A DNA stretch of 64,000 nt from Pseudomonas helleri (GCF_009600315.1 NZ_WIWC01000001.1:238046-302045), one strand, 5' to 3'; shown: positions 51,865 through 63,402, counted from the stretch's first letter. The notes: generated by a model not told the origin, from the sequence alone. Numbers and translations are program-made.

Positions 51865-54528
51865 ATGGGCGAACTGGCCAAAGAAATCCTCCCGGTCAAT
51901 ATCGAAGACGAGCTGAAACAGTCCTACCTCGACTACGCGATGAGCGTAATTGTCGGGCGCGCACTGCCTGATGCACGCGATGGCTTGAAGCCCGTGCACC
52001 GGCGAGTGCTGTTCGCGATGAGCGAATTGAACAACGACTGGAACAAGCCGTACAAGAAATCTGCCCGTGTGGTCGGTGACGTAATCGGTAAGTATCACCC
52101 GCATGGTGATACCGCGGTTTACGACACTATCGTTCGAATGGCTCAGCCATTCTCCCTGCGCTACCTGCTGGTAGACGGTCAGGGCAACTTCGGCTCGGTC
52201 GACGGCGATAACGCTGCTGCGATGCGATACACCGAAGTACGCATGACCAAGTTGGCCCACGAACTGCTGGCCGACTTGCATAAAGAGACCGTGGACTGGG
52301 TGCCGAACTACGACGGCACGGAAATGATCCCGGCCGTCATGCCGACGCGTATTCCAAACTTGTTGGTCAATGGTTCCAGCGGTATCGCTGTGGGCATGGC
52401 CACCAATATCCCGCCACATAACCTCGGTGAAGTGATCGATGGTTGTCTGGCGCTGATCGACAACCCGGAGCTGAGCATCGATGAACTGATGCAGTTCATT
52501 CCGGGCCCGGATTTCCCGACAGCCGCCATCATCAACGGGCGTGCCGGTATCATCGAGGCTTACCGCACCGGTCGTGGCCGCATTTACATGCGCGCTCGCT
52601 CGATGATCGAAGACATCGACAAAGTTGGTGGGCGTCAGCAAATCGTCATCACCGAACTCCCTTACCAGTTGAACAAAGCGCGCTTGATCGAAAAGATCGC
52701 CGAGCTGGTTAAAGAGAAGAAGCTCGAAGGCATCACCGAGCTGCGTGACGAGTCCGACAAGGACGGCATGCGTGTTGTGATCGAATTGCGTCGTGGCGAA
52801 GTGCCGGAGGTGATTCTCAACAACCTGTACGCCCAGACTCAGCTGCAAGCGGTGTTCGGTATCAACATCGTTGCCCTGATTGACGGTCGCCCGCGCATCC
52901 TGAACCTCAAGGACTTGCTCGAAGCATTCGTTCGTCACCGCCGTGAAGTAGTGACGCGCCGTACCGTATTCGAACTGCGCAAAGCCCGCGAGCGCGGCCA
53001 TATCCTTGAAGGTCAGGCCGTAGCCCTGTCCAACATTGATCCGGTTATTGCGTTGATCAAAGCGTCGCCAACCCCGTCTGAAGCCAAGGAAGCGCTGATC
53101 AGCACACCTTGGGAGTCGACCGCGGTCGTGGCCATGGTTGAGCGCGCTGGCGCAGATTCCTGCCGTCCTGAGAACCTTGATCCGCAATACGGTCTGCGCG
53201 ACGGCAAGTACTTCCTGTCGCCAGAACAGGCTCAAGCGATTCTTGAATTACGCCTGCACCGTCTGACCGGTCTTGAGCACGAGAAGCTGCTGGCTGAATA
53301 TCAAGAAATTCTGAACCAGATCGGCGAGTTGATCCGTATCCTGAGCAGCGCTGTGCGCCTGATGGAAGTGATTCGCGAAGAGCTGGAAGTCATTCGCGCC
53401 GAATACGGCGATGTGCGTCGCACTGAAATCCTTGATCATCGTCTCGATCTGACCCTGGGCGACATGATTCCAGAAGAAGAGCGTGTCGTTACTATTTCTC
53501 ACGGTGGCTATGCCAAAACCCAGCCATTGGCTGCGTATCAGGCGCAACGTCGTGGCGGTAAAGGCAAGTCGGCTACTGGCGTCAAGGATGAGGACTACAT
53601 TGCTCACCTGCTGGTTGCCAATAGCCACACCACGCTGCTGCTGTTCTCCAGCAAAGGCAAAGTGTACTGGCTCAAGACGTATGAAATTCCTGAAGCCTCT
53701 CGTGCCGCTCGTGGCCGTCCGCTGGTCAACCTGCTGCCGCTGGATGAAGGTGAGTACATCACCACGATGTTGCCAGTCGAGGAATACACCGAAGGTCACT
53801 TCATCTTCATGGCAACCGCTAACGGCACCGTGAAGAAGACCCCGCTGGAATCCTTCAGCCGTCAGCGTAGCGTCGGCTTGATCGCGCTGGAACTGGACGA
53901 AGGTGATGTGCTGATCAGCGCCGCGATTACTGATGGCGAGCGCGAAGTCATGCTGTTCTCCGACGGAGGCAAGGTGACTCGCTTCAAGGAATCTGACGTT
54001 CGTGCTATGGGCCGTACGGCTCGTGGTGTGCGCGGTATGCGTCTGCCAGAAGGTCAGAAGCTGATATCGATGCTGATCCCGGAAGAAGGCAGCCAGATTC
54101 TCACTGCTTCGGCACGTGGTTATGGCAAGCGCACTCCGATCAGCGAGTTCCCTGAATACAAGCGTGGCGGTCAGGGCGTTATCGCCATGGTCAGCAATGA
54201 GCGTAACGGCCGTCTGGTCGGTGCGGTTCAGGTGCAGGACGGCGAGGAAATCATGTTGATTTCCGATCAGGGCACACTCGTTCGTACTCGTGTTGACGAA
54301 GTGTCGAGCCTGGGTCGTAACACCCAGGGCGTCACCTTGATCAAGCTCGCCAGCGATGAAACGTTGGTAGGGCTTGAGCGGGTTCAGGAACCGTCGGAAG
54401 TCGAGGGTGAAGAACTTGAAGGTGAAGGCGAGGGTGGTACTGAGCTTGAAGGCGAGACCGTGCGCGACGGTCTTGATGCTGAGCAGCCGCTAGAGACAGG
54501 CGCTGACGAAGAGCAGCCGCAGGAATAA
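51865..54528 (+). CDS. gyrA: DNA gyrase subunit A
   Basis: The product has 887 residues and starts [20 protein letters not shown]. The catalytic tyrosine is Tyr122 in [11 protein letters not shown]. The quinolone region reads [14 protein letters not shown] with Thr83 and Asp87, the unmutated state in Pseudomonas. The C-terminal beta-pinwheel includes the GyrA box QRRGGKG. The acidic Glu/Gly-rich tail ([12 protein letters not shown]) is typical. With GyrB it introduces negative supercoils. Confidence 0.98.
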   Translation: MGELAKEILPVNIEDELKQSYLDYAMSVIVGRALPDARDGLKPVHRRVLFAMSELNNDWNKPYKKSARVVGDVIGKYHPHGDTAVYDTIVRMAQPFSLRYLLVDGQGNFGSVDGDNAAAMRYTEVRMTKLAHELLADLHKETVDWVPNYDGTEMIPAVMPTRIPNLLVNGSSGIAVGMATNIPPHNLGEVIDGCLALIDNPELSIDELMQFIPGPDFPTAAIINGRAGIIEAYRTGRGRIYMRARSMIEDIDKVGGRQQIVITELPYQLNKARLIEKIAELVKEKKLEGITELRDESDKDGMRVVIELRRGEVPEVILNNLYAQTQLQAVFGINIVALIDGRPRILNLKDLLEAFVRHRREVVTRRTVFELRKARERGHILEGQAVALSNIDPVIALIKASPTPSEAKEALISTPWESTAVVAMVERAGADSCRPENLDPQYGLRDGKYFLSPEQAQAILELRLHRLTGLEHEKLLAEYQEILNQIGELIRILSSAVRLMEVIREELEVIRAEYGDVRRTEILDHRLDLTLGDMIPEEERVVTISHGGYAKTQPLAAYQAQRRGGKGKSATGVKDEDYIAHLLVANSHTTLLLFSSKGKVYWLKTYEIPEASRAARGRPLVNLLPLDEGEYITTMLPVEEYTEGHFIFMATANGTVKKTPLESFSRQRSVGLIALELDEGDVLISAAITDGEREVMLFSDGGKVTRFKESDVRAMGRTARGVRGMRLPEGQKLISMLIPEEGSQILTASARGYGKRTPISEFPEYKRGGQGVIAMVSNERNGRLVGAVQVQDGEEIMLISDQGTLVRTRVDEVSSLGRNTQGVTLIKLASDETLVGLERVQEPSEVEGEELEGEGEGGTELEGETVRDGLDAEQPLETGADEEQPQE

Positions 54529-54538
54529 GCGGACACAC

Positions 54539-54568
54539 AGGGGGCGGATGAAGATTCGCCCCCTTGTT
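54539..54568 (+). terminator. Terminator-like hairpin after gyrA
   Basis: The arms AGGGGGCG and CGCCCCCT flank a 10-base loop and are followed by TGTTGT. The T-tract is broken, so some read-through to serC is likely. Confidence 0.65.
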
Positions 54569-54723
54569 GTATGTGCGCAGTGAGCGGTCTGGCGATGACT
54601 GACTAACACTCAACATCCATGCTGACTGTTAAACCGCTATCGCGAGCAGACTCATTCGCGCACTCAATGATGTGCCGCCTACCAATTTATTGCGTGACCC
54701 ACCAAATCAGAGCGAGAGTGGAT

Positions 54724-55809
54724 GTGAGCAAACGAGCCTATAACTTCTGCGCAGGTCCTGCTGCGCTCCCTGAAGCTGTCCTGTTGCGGGCCCAGTCGGA
54801 GTTGCTGGACTGGCATGGCAAGGGTCTGTCGGTCATGGAGATGAGCCATCGAAGCGATGAGTTCGTGTCCATCGCGACCAAGGCTGAGCAGGATTTGCGT
54901 GATCTGCTGTCAATTCCCTCGAATTACAAAGTGCTGTTTCTACAAGGCGGCGCAAGTCAACAGTTCGCCCAGATTCCGTTGAATTTGCTGCCCGAAAGCG
55001 GTTCTGCCGACTACATCGATACCGGTATCTGGTCGCAAAAAGCGATTGAAGAAGGCTCGCGTTTTGGCCACGTCAACGTGGCGGCCAGCGCCAAGTCTTA
55101 CGATTACTTTGCGATTCCGGGTCAGAACGAGTGGAATTTGTCCAAGGACGCGGCTTACGTTCATTACGCCCCGAACGAAACCATCGGTGGTCTGGAGTTT
55201 GACTGGATTCCGGAAACGGGCGATGTGCCATTGGTTGCAGACATGTCTTCGGACATTCTGTCGCGGCCGGTTGATGTGTCGCGCTTTGGCATGATCTACG
55301 CTGGAGCCCAGAAAAACATAGGCCCGAGCGGTATTGTGGTCAACATTATTCGTGAAGACCTGCTGGGTCGTGCGCGTTCGATTTGCCCGACGATGCTTGA
55401 TTACAAGGTCGCGGCCGATAACGGCTCGATGTACAACACGCCGCCGACACTGGCCTGGTATTTGTCCGGTCTGGTATTTGAGTGGCTGAAAGAGCAGGGC
55501 GGTGTTGAGGCGATTGGCAAGCTCAATGAAGTCAAGAAACGTACCCTGTATGACTTCATTGATGTCAGTGGCTTATACAGTAACCCGATCAACACACCTG
55601 ATCGCTCGTGGATGAACGTGCCGTTCCGCTTGGCGGATGACCGTCTCGATAAACCATTCCTGGTGGGTGCCGAGGCGCGTGGGTTGTTGAACCTCAAAGG
55701 GCATCGTTCAGTGGGCGGAATGCGCGCTTCGATTTATAACGCTGTAGACATCAATGCGGTTAACGCGCTGGTGGCTTACATGGCAGAGTTCGAAAAGGAA
55801 CACGGCTAA
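54724..55809 (+). CDS. serC: Phosphoserine aminotransferase
   Basis: The product has 361 residues from a GTG start (reading MSKRAYNFCAGPAALPEAVL). This gives the family's normal N-terminus; the 35 upstream codons show no similarity. The PLP lysine lies in MIYAGAQKNIGPSG. It makes phosphoserine from 3-phosphohydroxypyruvate and also acts in pyridoxal phosphate synthesis. The stop overlaps the pheA ATG by one base, so coupling is expected. Confidence 0.95.
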   Translation: MSKRAYNFCAGPAALPEAVLLRAQSELLDWHGKGLSVMEMSHRSDEFVSIATKAEQDLRDLLSIPSNYKVLFLQGGASQQFAQIPLNLLPESGSADYIDTGIWSQKAIEEGSRFGHVNVAASAKSYDYFAIPGQNEWNLSKDAAYVHYAPNETIGGLEFDWIPETGDVPLVADMSSDILSRPVDVSRFGMIYAGAQKNIGPSGIVVNIIREDLLGRARSICPTMLDYKVAADNGSMYNTPPTLAWYLSGLVFEWLKEQGGVEAIGKLNEVKKRTLYDFIDVSGLYSNPINTPDRSWMNVPFRLADDRLDKPFLVGAEARGLLNLKGHRSVGGMRASIYNAVDINAVNALVAYMAEFEKEHG

Positions 55810-56903
55810 TGTCCGAGCAAGAACTCAAAGCGCTGCGCGTACGCATCGACAGCCTGGACGAAAAAGTTCTGGAGCTGATCAGTGAGCGCGCGCGCTGCGC
55901 CCAAGAAGTGGCGCGAGTCAAAATGGCTTCGCTGGCTGAGGGTGAAGTACCGGTTTTTTATCGCCCGGAGCGTGAAGCTCAAGTGCTCAAGCGAGTTATG
56001 GAGCGCAACAAGGGCCCGCTGGGTAACGAAGAGATGGCGCGTTTGTTCCGCGAAATCATGTCGTCCTGTCTGGCGTTGGAGCAGCCGCTGAAAGTGGCTT
56101 ATCTCGGTCCGGAAGGCACCTTTACTCAAGCAGCGGCGATGAAACACTTTGGTCATGCGGTGATCAGCAAGCCAATGGCGGCCATTGACGAAGTGTTCCG
56201 TGAAGTCGCTGCGGGCGCTGTGAATTTTGGCGTGGTGCCGGTTGAGAACTCCACCGAGGGGGCTGTGAACCACACGCTGGACAGCTTTCTCGAGCACGAT
56301 ATGGTGATTTGCGGCGAAGTTGAGCTGCGTATCCACCACCATTTGCTCGTAGGCGAAAATACCAAGACGGACAGCATCAGTCGTATTTACTCCCATGCAC
56401 AGTCATTGGCTCAGTGCCGCAAATGGCTGGACGCGCATTACCCGAATGTCGAGCGTATTGCTGTGTCGAGCAATGCCGAGGCGGCCAAGCGGGTCAAGGG
56501 TGAGTGGAATTCAGCAGCCATTGCTGGCGATATGGCGGCGGGTTTGTACGGCTTGACCCGTCTGGCCGAGAAAATCGAGGATCGCCCGGATAACTCCACG
56601 CGCTTCTTGATGATTGGCAACCAGGAAGTGCCGCCGACCGGCGATGACAAAACCTCGATCATTGTTTCGATGAGTAACCGTCCGGGCGCCCTGCATGAGT
56701 TGCTCGTGCCGTTTCATGAGAACGGTATCGACCTGACCCGTATCGAGACACGGCCTTCGCGTAGCGGTAAATGGACCTATGTTTTCTTCATCGATTTTGC
56801 AGGCCATCACCGCGACCCACTGGTCAAAAGTGTTCTGGAGCAAATCAGTCAAGAAGCCGTAGCGCTCAAAGTGTTGGGTTCCTACCCGAAAGCGGTTTTG
56901 TGA
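55809..56903 (+). CDS. pheA: Chorismate mutase/prephenate dehydratase (P-protein)
   Basis: The product has 364 residues. An AroQ-type chorismate mutase (about 1-90: LKALRVRIDSLDEKVLELISERARCAQEVARVK) is followed by prephenate dehydratase (VAYLGPEGTFTQAAAMKHFG, VPVENSTEGAVNHTLD) and a C-terminal ACT domain (DLTRIETRPSRSGKWTYVFF) for phenylalanine feedback. It makes phenylpyruvate. It lies between serC and hisC in a conserved Pseudomonas operon. Confidence 0.97.
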   Translation: MSEQELKALRVRIDSLDEKVLELISERARCAQEVARVKMASLAEGEVPVFYRPEREAQVLKRVMERNKGPLGNEEMARLFREIMSSCLALEQPLKVAYLGPEGTFTQAAAMKHFGHAVISKPMAAIDEVFREVAAGAVNFGVVPVENSTEGAVNHTLDSFLEHDMVICGEVELRIHHHLLVGENTKTDSISRIYSHAQSLAQCRKWLDAHYPNVERIAVSSNAEAAKRVKGEWNSAAIAGDMAAGLYGLTRLAEKIEDRPDNSTRFLMIGNQEVPPTGDDKTSIIVSMSNRPGALHELLVPFHENGIDLTRIETRPSRSGKWTYVFFIDFAGHHRDPLVKSVLEQISQEAVALKVLGSYPKAVL

Positions 56904-56915
56904 GGCAGTCATAAC

Positions 56916-58028
56916 ATGAGCGGTGATTTTCTCGCCCTGGCGCAGCCGGGCGTACAGCAACTTTCGCCATACGTCCCGGGCAAGCCTGTGGACGAACTGG
57001 CGCGTGAGCTGGATATAGATCCGGCGACCATTGTCAAACTGGCCAGTAATGAAAACCCATTGGGCGCGAGCCCCAGGGCGCTGGCAGCTATTCGCGACGA
57101 GCTGGCCGAGCTGACCCGTTATCCAGACGGCAACGGCTTTGCCCTCAAGAGCTTGCTGTCCAGCCAGTGCGGCGTGCAGTTGGATCAAGTGATGCTGGGT
57201 AATGGCTCGAACGATATTCTGGAGCTGGTTGCGCGCGCGTATCTGGCGCCGGGCTTGAATGCGGTGTTCAGTGAGCACGCGTTCGCTGTGTATCCAATCG
57301 TCACTCAGGCCGTAGGGGCGGATGCGCATGTGGTGCCAGCCAGAGAATGGGGGCACGACCTGCCGGCTATGCTCAAGGCGATAGACAGCAATACACGTGT
57401 CGTCTTTATCGCCAATCCGAATAACCCTACCGGGACCTGGTTCGATGCAAATGCGCTGAACGAGTTTTTGCAGGATGTGCCTGAGCGAGTGTTGGTGGTG
57501 CTTGATGAGGCTTATATCGAGTACGCCGAGGGTAGCGAGCTGCCAGATGGCTTGGAGTTTCTCTCGGCTTACCCCAACTTGCTGGTGTCGCGTACGTTCT
57601 CCAAAGCCTATGGCCTGGCGGCCCTGCGTGTGGGTTATGCGTTATCTAGCGCCGTGGTGGCTGATGTATTGAATCGCGTCCGTCAGCCGTTCAATGTGAA
57701 TAGCCTGGCACTGGCTGCGGCCTGCGCTGCGCTGCAGGACACCGAATATCTTGCAGAAAGCCGCCGTCTTAACGACGCGGGTATGCACCAATTGCAGGAA
57801 GGCTTTCGTGAGCTGGGTCTGAGCTGGATTCCGTCCAGAGGCAATTTTATTGCGCTGGATCTCGGTCAATTGGCCGCTCCTGTTTATCAAGGCCTCTTGC
57901 GGGAAGGCGTGATTGTGCGTCCGGTGGCCAATTACGGCATGCCGAACCACTTGCGTGTCACGATAGGTTTGCCGGTCGAGAATACTCGCCTGCTTGAGGC
58001 GCTGGCCAAGGTCCTTGTTCGTGGTTGA
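56916..58028 (+). CDS. hisC: Histidinol-phosphate aminotransferase
   Basis: The product has 370 residues. It is a PLP fold-type I aminotransferase with NPNNPTGTWF, VVLDEAYIEYA and the PLP lysine in SRTFSKAYGLAALRVGYAL. This is the hisC2-type copy set in the aromatic operon. It may also transaminate aromatic keto acids, a property known for such paralogues, which would fit between pheA and tyrA. It is 12 bp after pheA. Confidence 0.94.
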   Translation: MSGDFLALAQPGVQQLSPYVPGKPVDELARELDIDPATIVKLASNENPLGASPRALAAIRDELAELTRYPDGNGFALKSLLSSQCGVQLDQVMLGNGSNDILELVARAYLAPGLNAVFSEHAFAVYPIVTQAVGADAHVVPAREWGHDLPAMLKAIDSNTRVVFIANPNNPTGTWFDANALNEFLQDVPERVLVVLDEAYIEYAEGSELPDGLEFLSAYPNLLVSRTFSKAYGLAALRVGYALSSAVVADVLNRVRQPFNVNSLALAAACAALQDTEYLAESRRLNDAGMHQLQEGFRELGLSWIPSRGNFIALDLGQLAAPVYQGLLREGVIVRPVANYGMPNHLRVTIGLPVENTRLLEALAKVLVRG

Positions 58029-58032
58029 TGTC

Positions 58033-60264
58033 ATGTCGTTGCAACCTGTTAGACCTATTGTGGGGCGCCTGGTGGTTGTCGGGCTTGGCCTGATAGGAGG
58101 CTCCTTTGCCAAGGGCATGCGCGAAAGCGGCTTATGCCGTGAGGTGGTGGGTGTCGATTTGAATGCGCTTTCGCGCACTCGGGCGGTAGAGTTGGGCGTG
58201 GTCGATCGTTGTGAGTCTGACTTGGCTGCGGCGTGTGTCGGGGCTGATGTCATTCAATTGGCCGTTCCGATTCTGGCCATGGAGAAAATGCTCAGTCTGC
58301 TGGCCAGCATAGATCTCGGCGATGCTGTGCTGACTGATGTGGGCAGCGCTAAAGGCAATGTTGTGCGTGCTGCCACCCATGCATTTGGCGGTATGCCGAC
58401 GCGATTTGTGCCGGGCCATCCCATTGCCGGTTCTGAGCAAAGCGGTGTAGAGGCTTCCAACGCCCGTCTATTTGAGCGCCATAAAGTTATTTTGACGCCT
58501 GTTGCTCAGACCGACCCTGCGGCGTTATCCCTGATTGATACGCTGTGGCGTGCCCTGGGGGCTGATGTTGAGCATATGCAGGTTGAGCGCCACGACGAAG
58601 TATTGGCAGCAACCAGTCATTTGCCGCATTTGCTGGCATTTGGTTTGGTGGACTCTCTTGCCAAGCGCAATGAGAATCTGGATATCTTTCGTTACGCTGC
58701 GGGAGGTTTTCGGGATTTCACAAGAATCGCCGGAAGCGACCCGGTAATGTGGCATGACATCTTTCTCGCAAATCGCGAAGCGGTGCTGCGCACATTAGAT
58801 ACATTTCGCACTGACCTCGACGCCTTGCGCGACGCGGTCGATGCAGGGGATGGGCATCAATTGCTGGGCGTTTTTACACGCGCCCGTGTTGCTCGCGAGC
58901 ATTTCAGTAAAATCCTGGCCCGCCGGGCATATGTGGACCCTATGAATTCAAATGATCTGATTTTCCTGGCAAATCCTGGTGGCCAAGTAAATGGCCGTAT
59001 TCGTGTACCGGGCGACAAGTCCATCTCGCATCGTTCGATCATGCTCGGCTCGTTAGCTGAAGGCACGACCGAGGTTGAAGGCTTTCTGGAGGGCGAGGAC
59101 GCTCTGGCAACGCTGCAAGCATTCCGTGACATGGGCGTGGTGATTGAAGGGCCAAATGAAGGCCGCGTTACTATTCATGGCGTCGGGCTGCACGGCTTGA
59201 AAGCGCCGCCAGGGCCTATCTATCTGGGTAACTCGGGTACGTCGATGCGTTTGTTGTCCGGCTTGCTGGCCGCACAGAGCTTCGATACCACACTGACAGG
59301 CGATGCCTCTCTGACCAAGCGTCCGATGAATCGCGTCGCCAATCCATTGCGCGAAATGGGTGCAGTCATTGAAACCGCCGAGCAAGGCCGTCCGCCAATG
59401 ACCATGCGTGGTGGTCATACCCTTAAAGGGATGGATTACACCTTGCCGATGGCCAGTGCGCAGGTTAAGTCCTGCTTGCTGCTGGCGGGTCTCTATGCCG
59501 AAGGCAAAACATCAGTCACAGAACCCGCGCCTACCCGCGACCATACCGAGCGCATGCTGCAAGGCTTTGGCTACCCGGTTACCGTAAATGGCCCTACAGC
59601 TTCGGTTGAGTCTGGTCATAAGCTGACGGCAACGCATATTGAAGTGCCCGGTGATATCTCATCGTCAGCCTTCTTTTTGGTGGCAGCATCGATAGCACCA
59701 GGTTCTGATCTGTTGCTTGAACATGTCGGCATCAACCCGACCCGCACTGGCGTTATCGACATTCTGCGTTTGATGGGTGCCGATATCACCCTTGAGAATC
59801 AGCGTGAAGTGGGTGGCGAGCCTGTTGCAGATTTGCGAGTGCGCTCGGCCAAGCTCAAAGGGATCGAGATTCCTGAGGCGCTGGTACCGTTGGCAATTGA
59901 TGAGTTTCCGGTATTGTTCGTGGCAGCTGCCGTGGCTGAAGGCAGAACGATTCTGCGCGGTGCAGAAGAGTTGCGAGTCAAGGAGTCTGATCGTATCCAG
60001 GTCATGGCTGACGGTCTGCTGGCCTTAGGTGTCAAGTGTGAGCCGACGCCTGATGGCATCATTATTGATGGCGGCATCATCGGTGGTGGTGAGGTGCACG
60101 GTCATGGTGACCATCGCATTGCGATGGCATTCAGTGTGGCTTCATTGCGTGCTACTGCGCCTATCCGTATCCATGATTGCGCCAATGTGGCGACCTCTTT
60201 TCCTAACTTCCTGGCACTGTGCAAGCAAGTGGGTATGCGTGTTGCTCAAGAGGCGCAGTCGTGA
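58033..60264 (+). CDS. tyrA-aroA: Fused prephenate dehydrogenase and EPSP synthase
   Basis: The product has 743 residues. The N-terminal TyrA part (about 1-300) has the NAD motif [10 protein letters not shown] (Gly17-x-Gly-x-x-Gly22) and [12 protein letters not shown]. After a short linker ([13 protein letters not shown], near 305) the EPSP synthase begins with [22 protein letters not shown] (longest run cut here at 20: motif core is GDKSISHRS near 327) and includes [15 protein letters not shown] and LRVKESDRI. It makes arogenate or 4-hydroxyphenylpyruvate precursors and EPSP. The fusion is normal for Pseudomonas. A GTG four codons upstream is an alternative start. Confidence 0.95.
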   Translation: MSLQPVRPIVGRLVVVGLGLIGGSFAKGMRESGLCREVVGVDLNALSRTRAVELGVVDRCESDLAAACVGADVIQLAVPILAMEKMLSLLASIDLGDAVLTDVGSAKGNVVRAATHAFGGMPTRFVPGHPIAGSEQSGVEASNARLFERHKVILTPVAQTDPAALSLIDTLWRALGADVEHMQVERHDEVLAATSHLPHLLAFGLVDSLAKRNENLDIFRYAAGGFRDFTRIAGSDPVMWHDIFLANREAVLRTLDTFRTDLDALRDAVDAGDGHQLLGVFTRARVAREHFSKILARRAYVDPMNSNDLIFLANPGGQVNGRIRVPGDKSISHRSIMLGSLAEGTTEVEGFLEGEDALATLQAFRDMGVVIEGPNEGRVTIHGVGLHGLKAPPGPIYLGNSGTSMRLLSGLLAAQSFDTTLTGDASLTKRPMNRVANPLREMGAVIETAEQGRPPMTMRGGHTLKGMDYTLPMASAQVKSCLLLAGLYAEGKTSVTEPAPTRDHTERMLQGFGYPVTVNGPTASVESGHKLTATHIEVPGDISSSAFFLVAASIAPGSDLLLEHVGINPTRTGVIDILRLMGADITLENQREVGGEPVADLRVRSAKLKGIEIPEALVPLAIDEFPVLFVAAAVAEGRTILRGAEELRVKESDRIQVMADGLLALGVKCEPTPDGIIIDGGIIGGGEVHGHGDHRIAMAFSVASLRATAPIRIHDCANVATSFPNFLALCKQVGMRVAQEAQS

Positions 60265-60950
60265 ACAGTCCGGCACCGGTCATTACCATTGATGGGCCGA
60301 GCGGCTCAGGCAAGGGGACGGTTGCGGGGCGGCTTGCCACTGATTTGAAGTGGCGGTTGCTTGATTCGGGAGCGCTGTACCGTTTGCTGGCTTTCGCTGC
60401 GGCCAATCATGGCGTTGCGCTGGATAACGAGCCTTTGCTGAGTAAATTGGCAGCGCATCTTGATGTGCAGTTTGTCGGAGCGACGAATGGCAAAGCGGCG
60501 AGCATCATCCTGGAAGGTGATGATGTCACTCACGCCATCCGCAGTGAGCAAGTGGCGGCGGGTGCTTCGACCGTGGCGGCGCTACCCGCTGTGCGCGCGG
60601 CTTTGCTGGAGCGCCAGCGTGCATTTCGTGAATTCCCGGGGCTCGTGGCCGATGGTCGCGACATGGGCACAGTGGTTTTTCCCGACGCCCCGCTTAAGAT
60701 TTTTCTGACGGCCAGCGCCGAGGAACGAGCGCGCCGCCGTTACTTGCAGTTGAAGGCAAAGGGCGATGATGTTAGTCTCCCGCGTCTGCTGGAAGAGATT
60801 CGTGCCCGTGATGAACGTGACACGCAGCGTGCAATAGCCCCGCTCAAGCCGGCGGCTGATGCCATACAGCTGGACTCTACGGAGTTGTCAATCGAGCAGG
60901 TGCTTGAACGCATCATGAGTGAAATCGCACTTCGCGATATTACCGGATGA
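60261..60950 (+). CDS. cmk: Cytidylate kinase
   Basis: The product has 229 residues from GTG (reading [13 protein letters not shown]), in a 4-bp GTGA overlap with the aroA stop. The Walker A loop is GPSGSGKGT (12-20). The CMP-binding insert and the [13 protein letters not shown] motif are present. It phosphorylates CMP and dCMP. aroA-cmk-rpsA is a widely conserved order. Confidence 0.96.
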   Translation: MNSPAPVITIDGPSGSGKGTVAGRLATDLKWRLLDSGALYRLLAFAAANHGVALDNEPLLSKLAAHLDVQFVGATNGKAASIILEGDDVTHAIRSEQVAAGASTVAALPAVRAALLERQRAFREFPGLVADGRDMGTVVFPDAPLKIFLTASAEERARRRYLQLKAKGDDVSLPRLLEEIRARDERDTQRAIAPLKPAADAIQLDSTELSIEQVLERIMSEIALRDITG

Positions 60951-60958
60951 CCAAGAAA

Positions 60959-60998
60959 GCAGGCAGGAGACCAGAAATAGTCCTGCTTGCCTTCTTTT
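60959..60998 (+). terminator. Attenuator-like hairpin between cmk and rpsA
   Basis: GCAGGCAGGA (60959-60968) can pair with TCCTGCTTGC (60981-60990) through 10 bp, including one G-U wobble, followed by CTTCTTTTAT. It lies 9 bp after the cmk stop and 75 bp before the rpsA start. Confidence 0.6.
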
Positions 60999-61073
60999 AT
61001 ATGAACGTAACCCACATTGTCTGGAGTGTGGCTGATGGGCGTATTCCTTCGCCCTTATTCAACAGGAATTAAA

Positions 61074-62768
61074 ATGAGCGAAAGCTTTGCAGAACTCTTT
61101 GAAGAAAGCCTAAAAACCCTGAATCTTCAGGCAGGCTCTATCATCACCGCTATCATCGTTGATATCGATTACCAAGCTGGCTGGGTAACCGTTCACGCTG
61201 GTCTGAAGTCTGAAGGCCTCATTCCGCTGGAGCAGTTCCACAACGACGCTGGCGAACTGAACATCAACATCGGTGATGAAGTTCACGTTGCGCTGGACGC
61301 GGTCGAAGACGGCTTTGGCGAAACCAAACTGTCCCGTGAAAAAGCCAAGCGCGCTGAATGCTGGATCGTTCTGGAAGCAGCCTTCGCAGCAGAAGAAGTG
61401 GTTAAGGGCGTTATCAACGGTAAGGTTAAAGGCGGCTTCACTGTCGACGTTAACGGCATCCGTGCGTTCCTGCCAGGTTCTCTGGTTGACGTTCGTCCAG
61501 TGCGCGACACCACGCACCTGGAAGGCAAAGAGCTGGAATTCAAGGTCATCAAACTTGACCAGAAGCGCAACAACGTTGTTGTTTCGCGTCGCAGCGTGCT
61601 TGAAGCAGAGAACTCGGCTGAGCGTGAAGCTCTGCTGGAATCCCTGCAAGAAGGTCAGCAAGTTAAAGGTATCGTTAAAAACCTCACGGATTACGGCGCA
61701 TTCGTCGATCTGGGTGGCGTCGATGGCCTGCTGCACATTACCGACATGGCTTGGAAGCGTATCAAGCATCCTTCCGAAATCGTCAACGTTGGCGACGAGA
61801 TCGATGTCAAGGTTCTGAAGTACGATCGCGAGCGCAATCGTGTTTCCCTGGGCCTGAAGCAACTGGGTGAAGATCCATGGGTTGCTATCAAAGCCCGTTA
61901 CCCAGAAGGCACTCGTGTTACCGCTCGTGTAACCAACCTGACCGACTACGGCTGCTTCGCAGAGCTGGAAGAAGGCGTTGAAGGTCTGGTACACGTTTCC
62001 GAAATGGACTGGACCAACAAAAACATCCACCCTTCGAAAGTCGTACAAGTCGGCGACGAAGTGGAAGTTATGGTTCTGGACATCGACGAAGAGCGTCGTC
62101 GTATCTCCCTGGGCATCAAGCAGTGCAAATCTAACCCGTGGGAAGATTTCTCTGGCCAGTTCAACAAGGGCGATAAAATCTCCGGCACCATCAAGTCGAT
62201 CACCGATTTCGGTATCTTCATTGGTCTGGACGGCGGCATCGACGGCCTGGTTCACCTGTCCGACATCTCCTGGAACGAAGTGGGCGAAGAAGCCGTACGT
62301 CGTTTCAAGAAGGGCGACGAGCTGGACACCGTTATCCTGTCTGTTGATCCAGAGCGTGAGCGCATCTCCCTGGGTATCAAGCAGCTGGAAAGCGATCCGT
62401 TCTCCGAGTTCGTTCAAGAGAACGACAAAGGCGCAATCGTTAAGGGCATCGTGAAAGAAGTTGACGCTAAAGGCGCCATCATCACTTTGGCTCCGGATAT
62501 CGAAGCGACTCTGAAAGCCTCCGAAATCAGCCGTGACCGCGTTGAAGACGCGCGCAACGTTCTGAAAGAAGGCGAAGAAGTAGAAGCCAAGATCATCAGC
62601 GTTGACCGCAAAAGCCGCGTAATCCAACTCTCCATCAAGTCGAAAGATGATGCTGAAGAGAAAGAAGCAATCCAGAGCCTGCGCGACAAGCCAGCTACCT
62701 CTGACATTGCTGCTGGTCCGACCACTCTGGGCGACCTGCTACGTGCACAAATGGAAAAACAGAACTAA
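61074..62768 (+). CDS. rpsA: 30S ribosomal protein S1
   Basis: The product has 564 residues and starts [21 protein letters not shown], with AGGA 7 bases upstream. It has six S1 OB-fold repeats, several ending in RRISLGIKQ or RISLGLKQ-like sequence. It tethers mRNA to the 30S subunit. The long cmk-rpsA leader may carry autoregulatory structure, as known for E. coli rpsA. An upstream frame extension of 19 codons is not part of the protein. Confidence 0.98.
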   Translation: MSESFAELFEESLKTLNLQAGSIITAIIVDIDYQAGWVTVHAGLKSEGLIPLEQFHNDAGELNINIGDEVHVALDAVEDGFGETKLSREKAKRAECWIVLEAAFAAEEVVKGVINGKVKGGFTVDVNGIRAFLPGSLVDVRPVRDTTHLEGKELEFKVIKLDQKRNNVVVSRRSVLEAENSAEREALLESLQEGQQVKGIVKNLTDYGAFVDLGGVDGLLHITDMAWKRIKHPSEIVNVGDEIDVKVLKYDRERNRVSLGLKQLGEDPWVAIKARYPEGTRVTARVTNLTDYGCFAELEEGVEGLVHVSEMDWTNKNIHPSKVVQVGDEVEVMVLDIDEERRRISLGIKQCKSNPWEDFSGQFNKGDKISGTIKSITDFGIFIGLDGGIDGLVHLSDISWNEVGEEAVRRFKKGDELDTVILSVDPERERISLGIKQLESDPFSEFVQENDKGAIVKGIVKEVDAKGAIITLAPDIEATLKASEISRDRVEDARNVLKEGEEVEAKIISVDRKSRVIQLSIKSKDDAEEKEAIQSLRDKPATSDIAAGPTTLGDLLRAQMEKQN

Positions 62769-63105
62769 GTTCTGATTGACCATAGAAAAAGGGCGACTTC
62801 GGTCGCCCTTTTTTGTGCTCGTAATTTGAGAAAGGCAGGCGTCGGCCTGTAAACCGGCATGCGGGGTGCTGTGCACTCATATGGATTCCCTTGAGTGTTC
62901 GGCATTCGGCCGCATATAGCGTGTCAGGGAGAGTTCAAGAGTAGCTCGGTGGCGCTGTGAAGGGCGGTCAGCATGAGATAGAGAGGTGCTTACAGGCTGA
63001 GTCCGTTCGTGAAAAGATAGTCAAGCCCTGGGCTGTTCAAATTGTTGTGATCGTGCTAAAACCTTTGAAGCGCTGATCTAGCTGCTTGAAAAAGAAGGGA
63101 AAAAT
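62769..63105. other. 337-bp rpsA-ihfB intergenic region
   Basis: After the rpsA terminator (62785-62814) this stretch holds no convincing reading frame. It should contain the ihfB promoter. No further repeat was recognised. Confidence 0.55.
62785..62814 (+). terminator. Terminator after rpsA
   Basis: The arms AAAAAGGGCGAC and GTCGCCCTTTTTT flank a TTCG tetraloop, 16 bp past the rpsA stop. Confidence 0.93.
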
Positions 63106-63402
63106 ATGACGAAGTCGGAGTTGATCGAACGAATTGTCACCCATCAAGGGCTGCTCTCATCCAAGGATGTCGAGCTGGCTATCAAGACCATGCTTGAGCA
63201 AATGTCACAATGTCTGGCTACTGGAGATCGCATAGAAATCCGTGGTTTCGGCAGCTTCTCACTGCACTACCGAGCGCCTCGTGTGGGCCGAAACCCCAAG
63301 ACGGGTCAGTCTGTAAGGCTTGACGGTAAATTCGTACCGCATTTCAAGCCCGGAAAAGAGTTACGCGACCGCGTGAACGAAGACGAGGAAGACGACAATT
63401 GA
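63106..63402 (+). CDS. ihfB: Integration host factor subunit beta
   Basis: The product has 98 residues. It is an HU/IHF fold: [25 protein letters not shown], then [22 protein letters not shown] with the intercalating proline in RNPKTGQSV. It pairs with IhfA to bend DNA at specific sites. The acidic C-terminus (NEDEEDDN) is typical of Pseudomonas. AAGGGA lies upstream of the ATG. It is followed 24 bp later by lapA. Confidence 0.97.
   Translation: MTKSELIERIVTHQGLLSSKDVELAIKTMLEQMSQCLATGDRIEIRGFGSFSLHYRAPRVGRNPKTGQSVRLDGKFVPHFKPGKELRDRVNEDEEDDN

Noticed and set aside
52069..52128. Possible quinolone-resistance mutation in gyrA
   Set aside because: Residues 83 and 87 are Thr and Asp, the ordinary Pseudomonas state.
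51838..53235. 465-codon minus-strand frame opposite gyrA
   Set aside because: Antisense shadow of gyrA caused by codon bias in GC-rich DNA.
61110..62627. 505-codon minus-strand frame opposite rpsA
   Set aside because: Shadow of the six S1 repeats of rpsA; no independent start signal.
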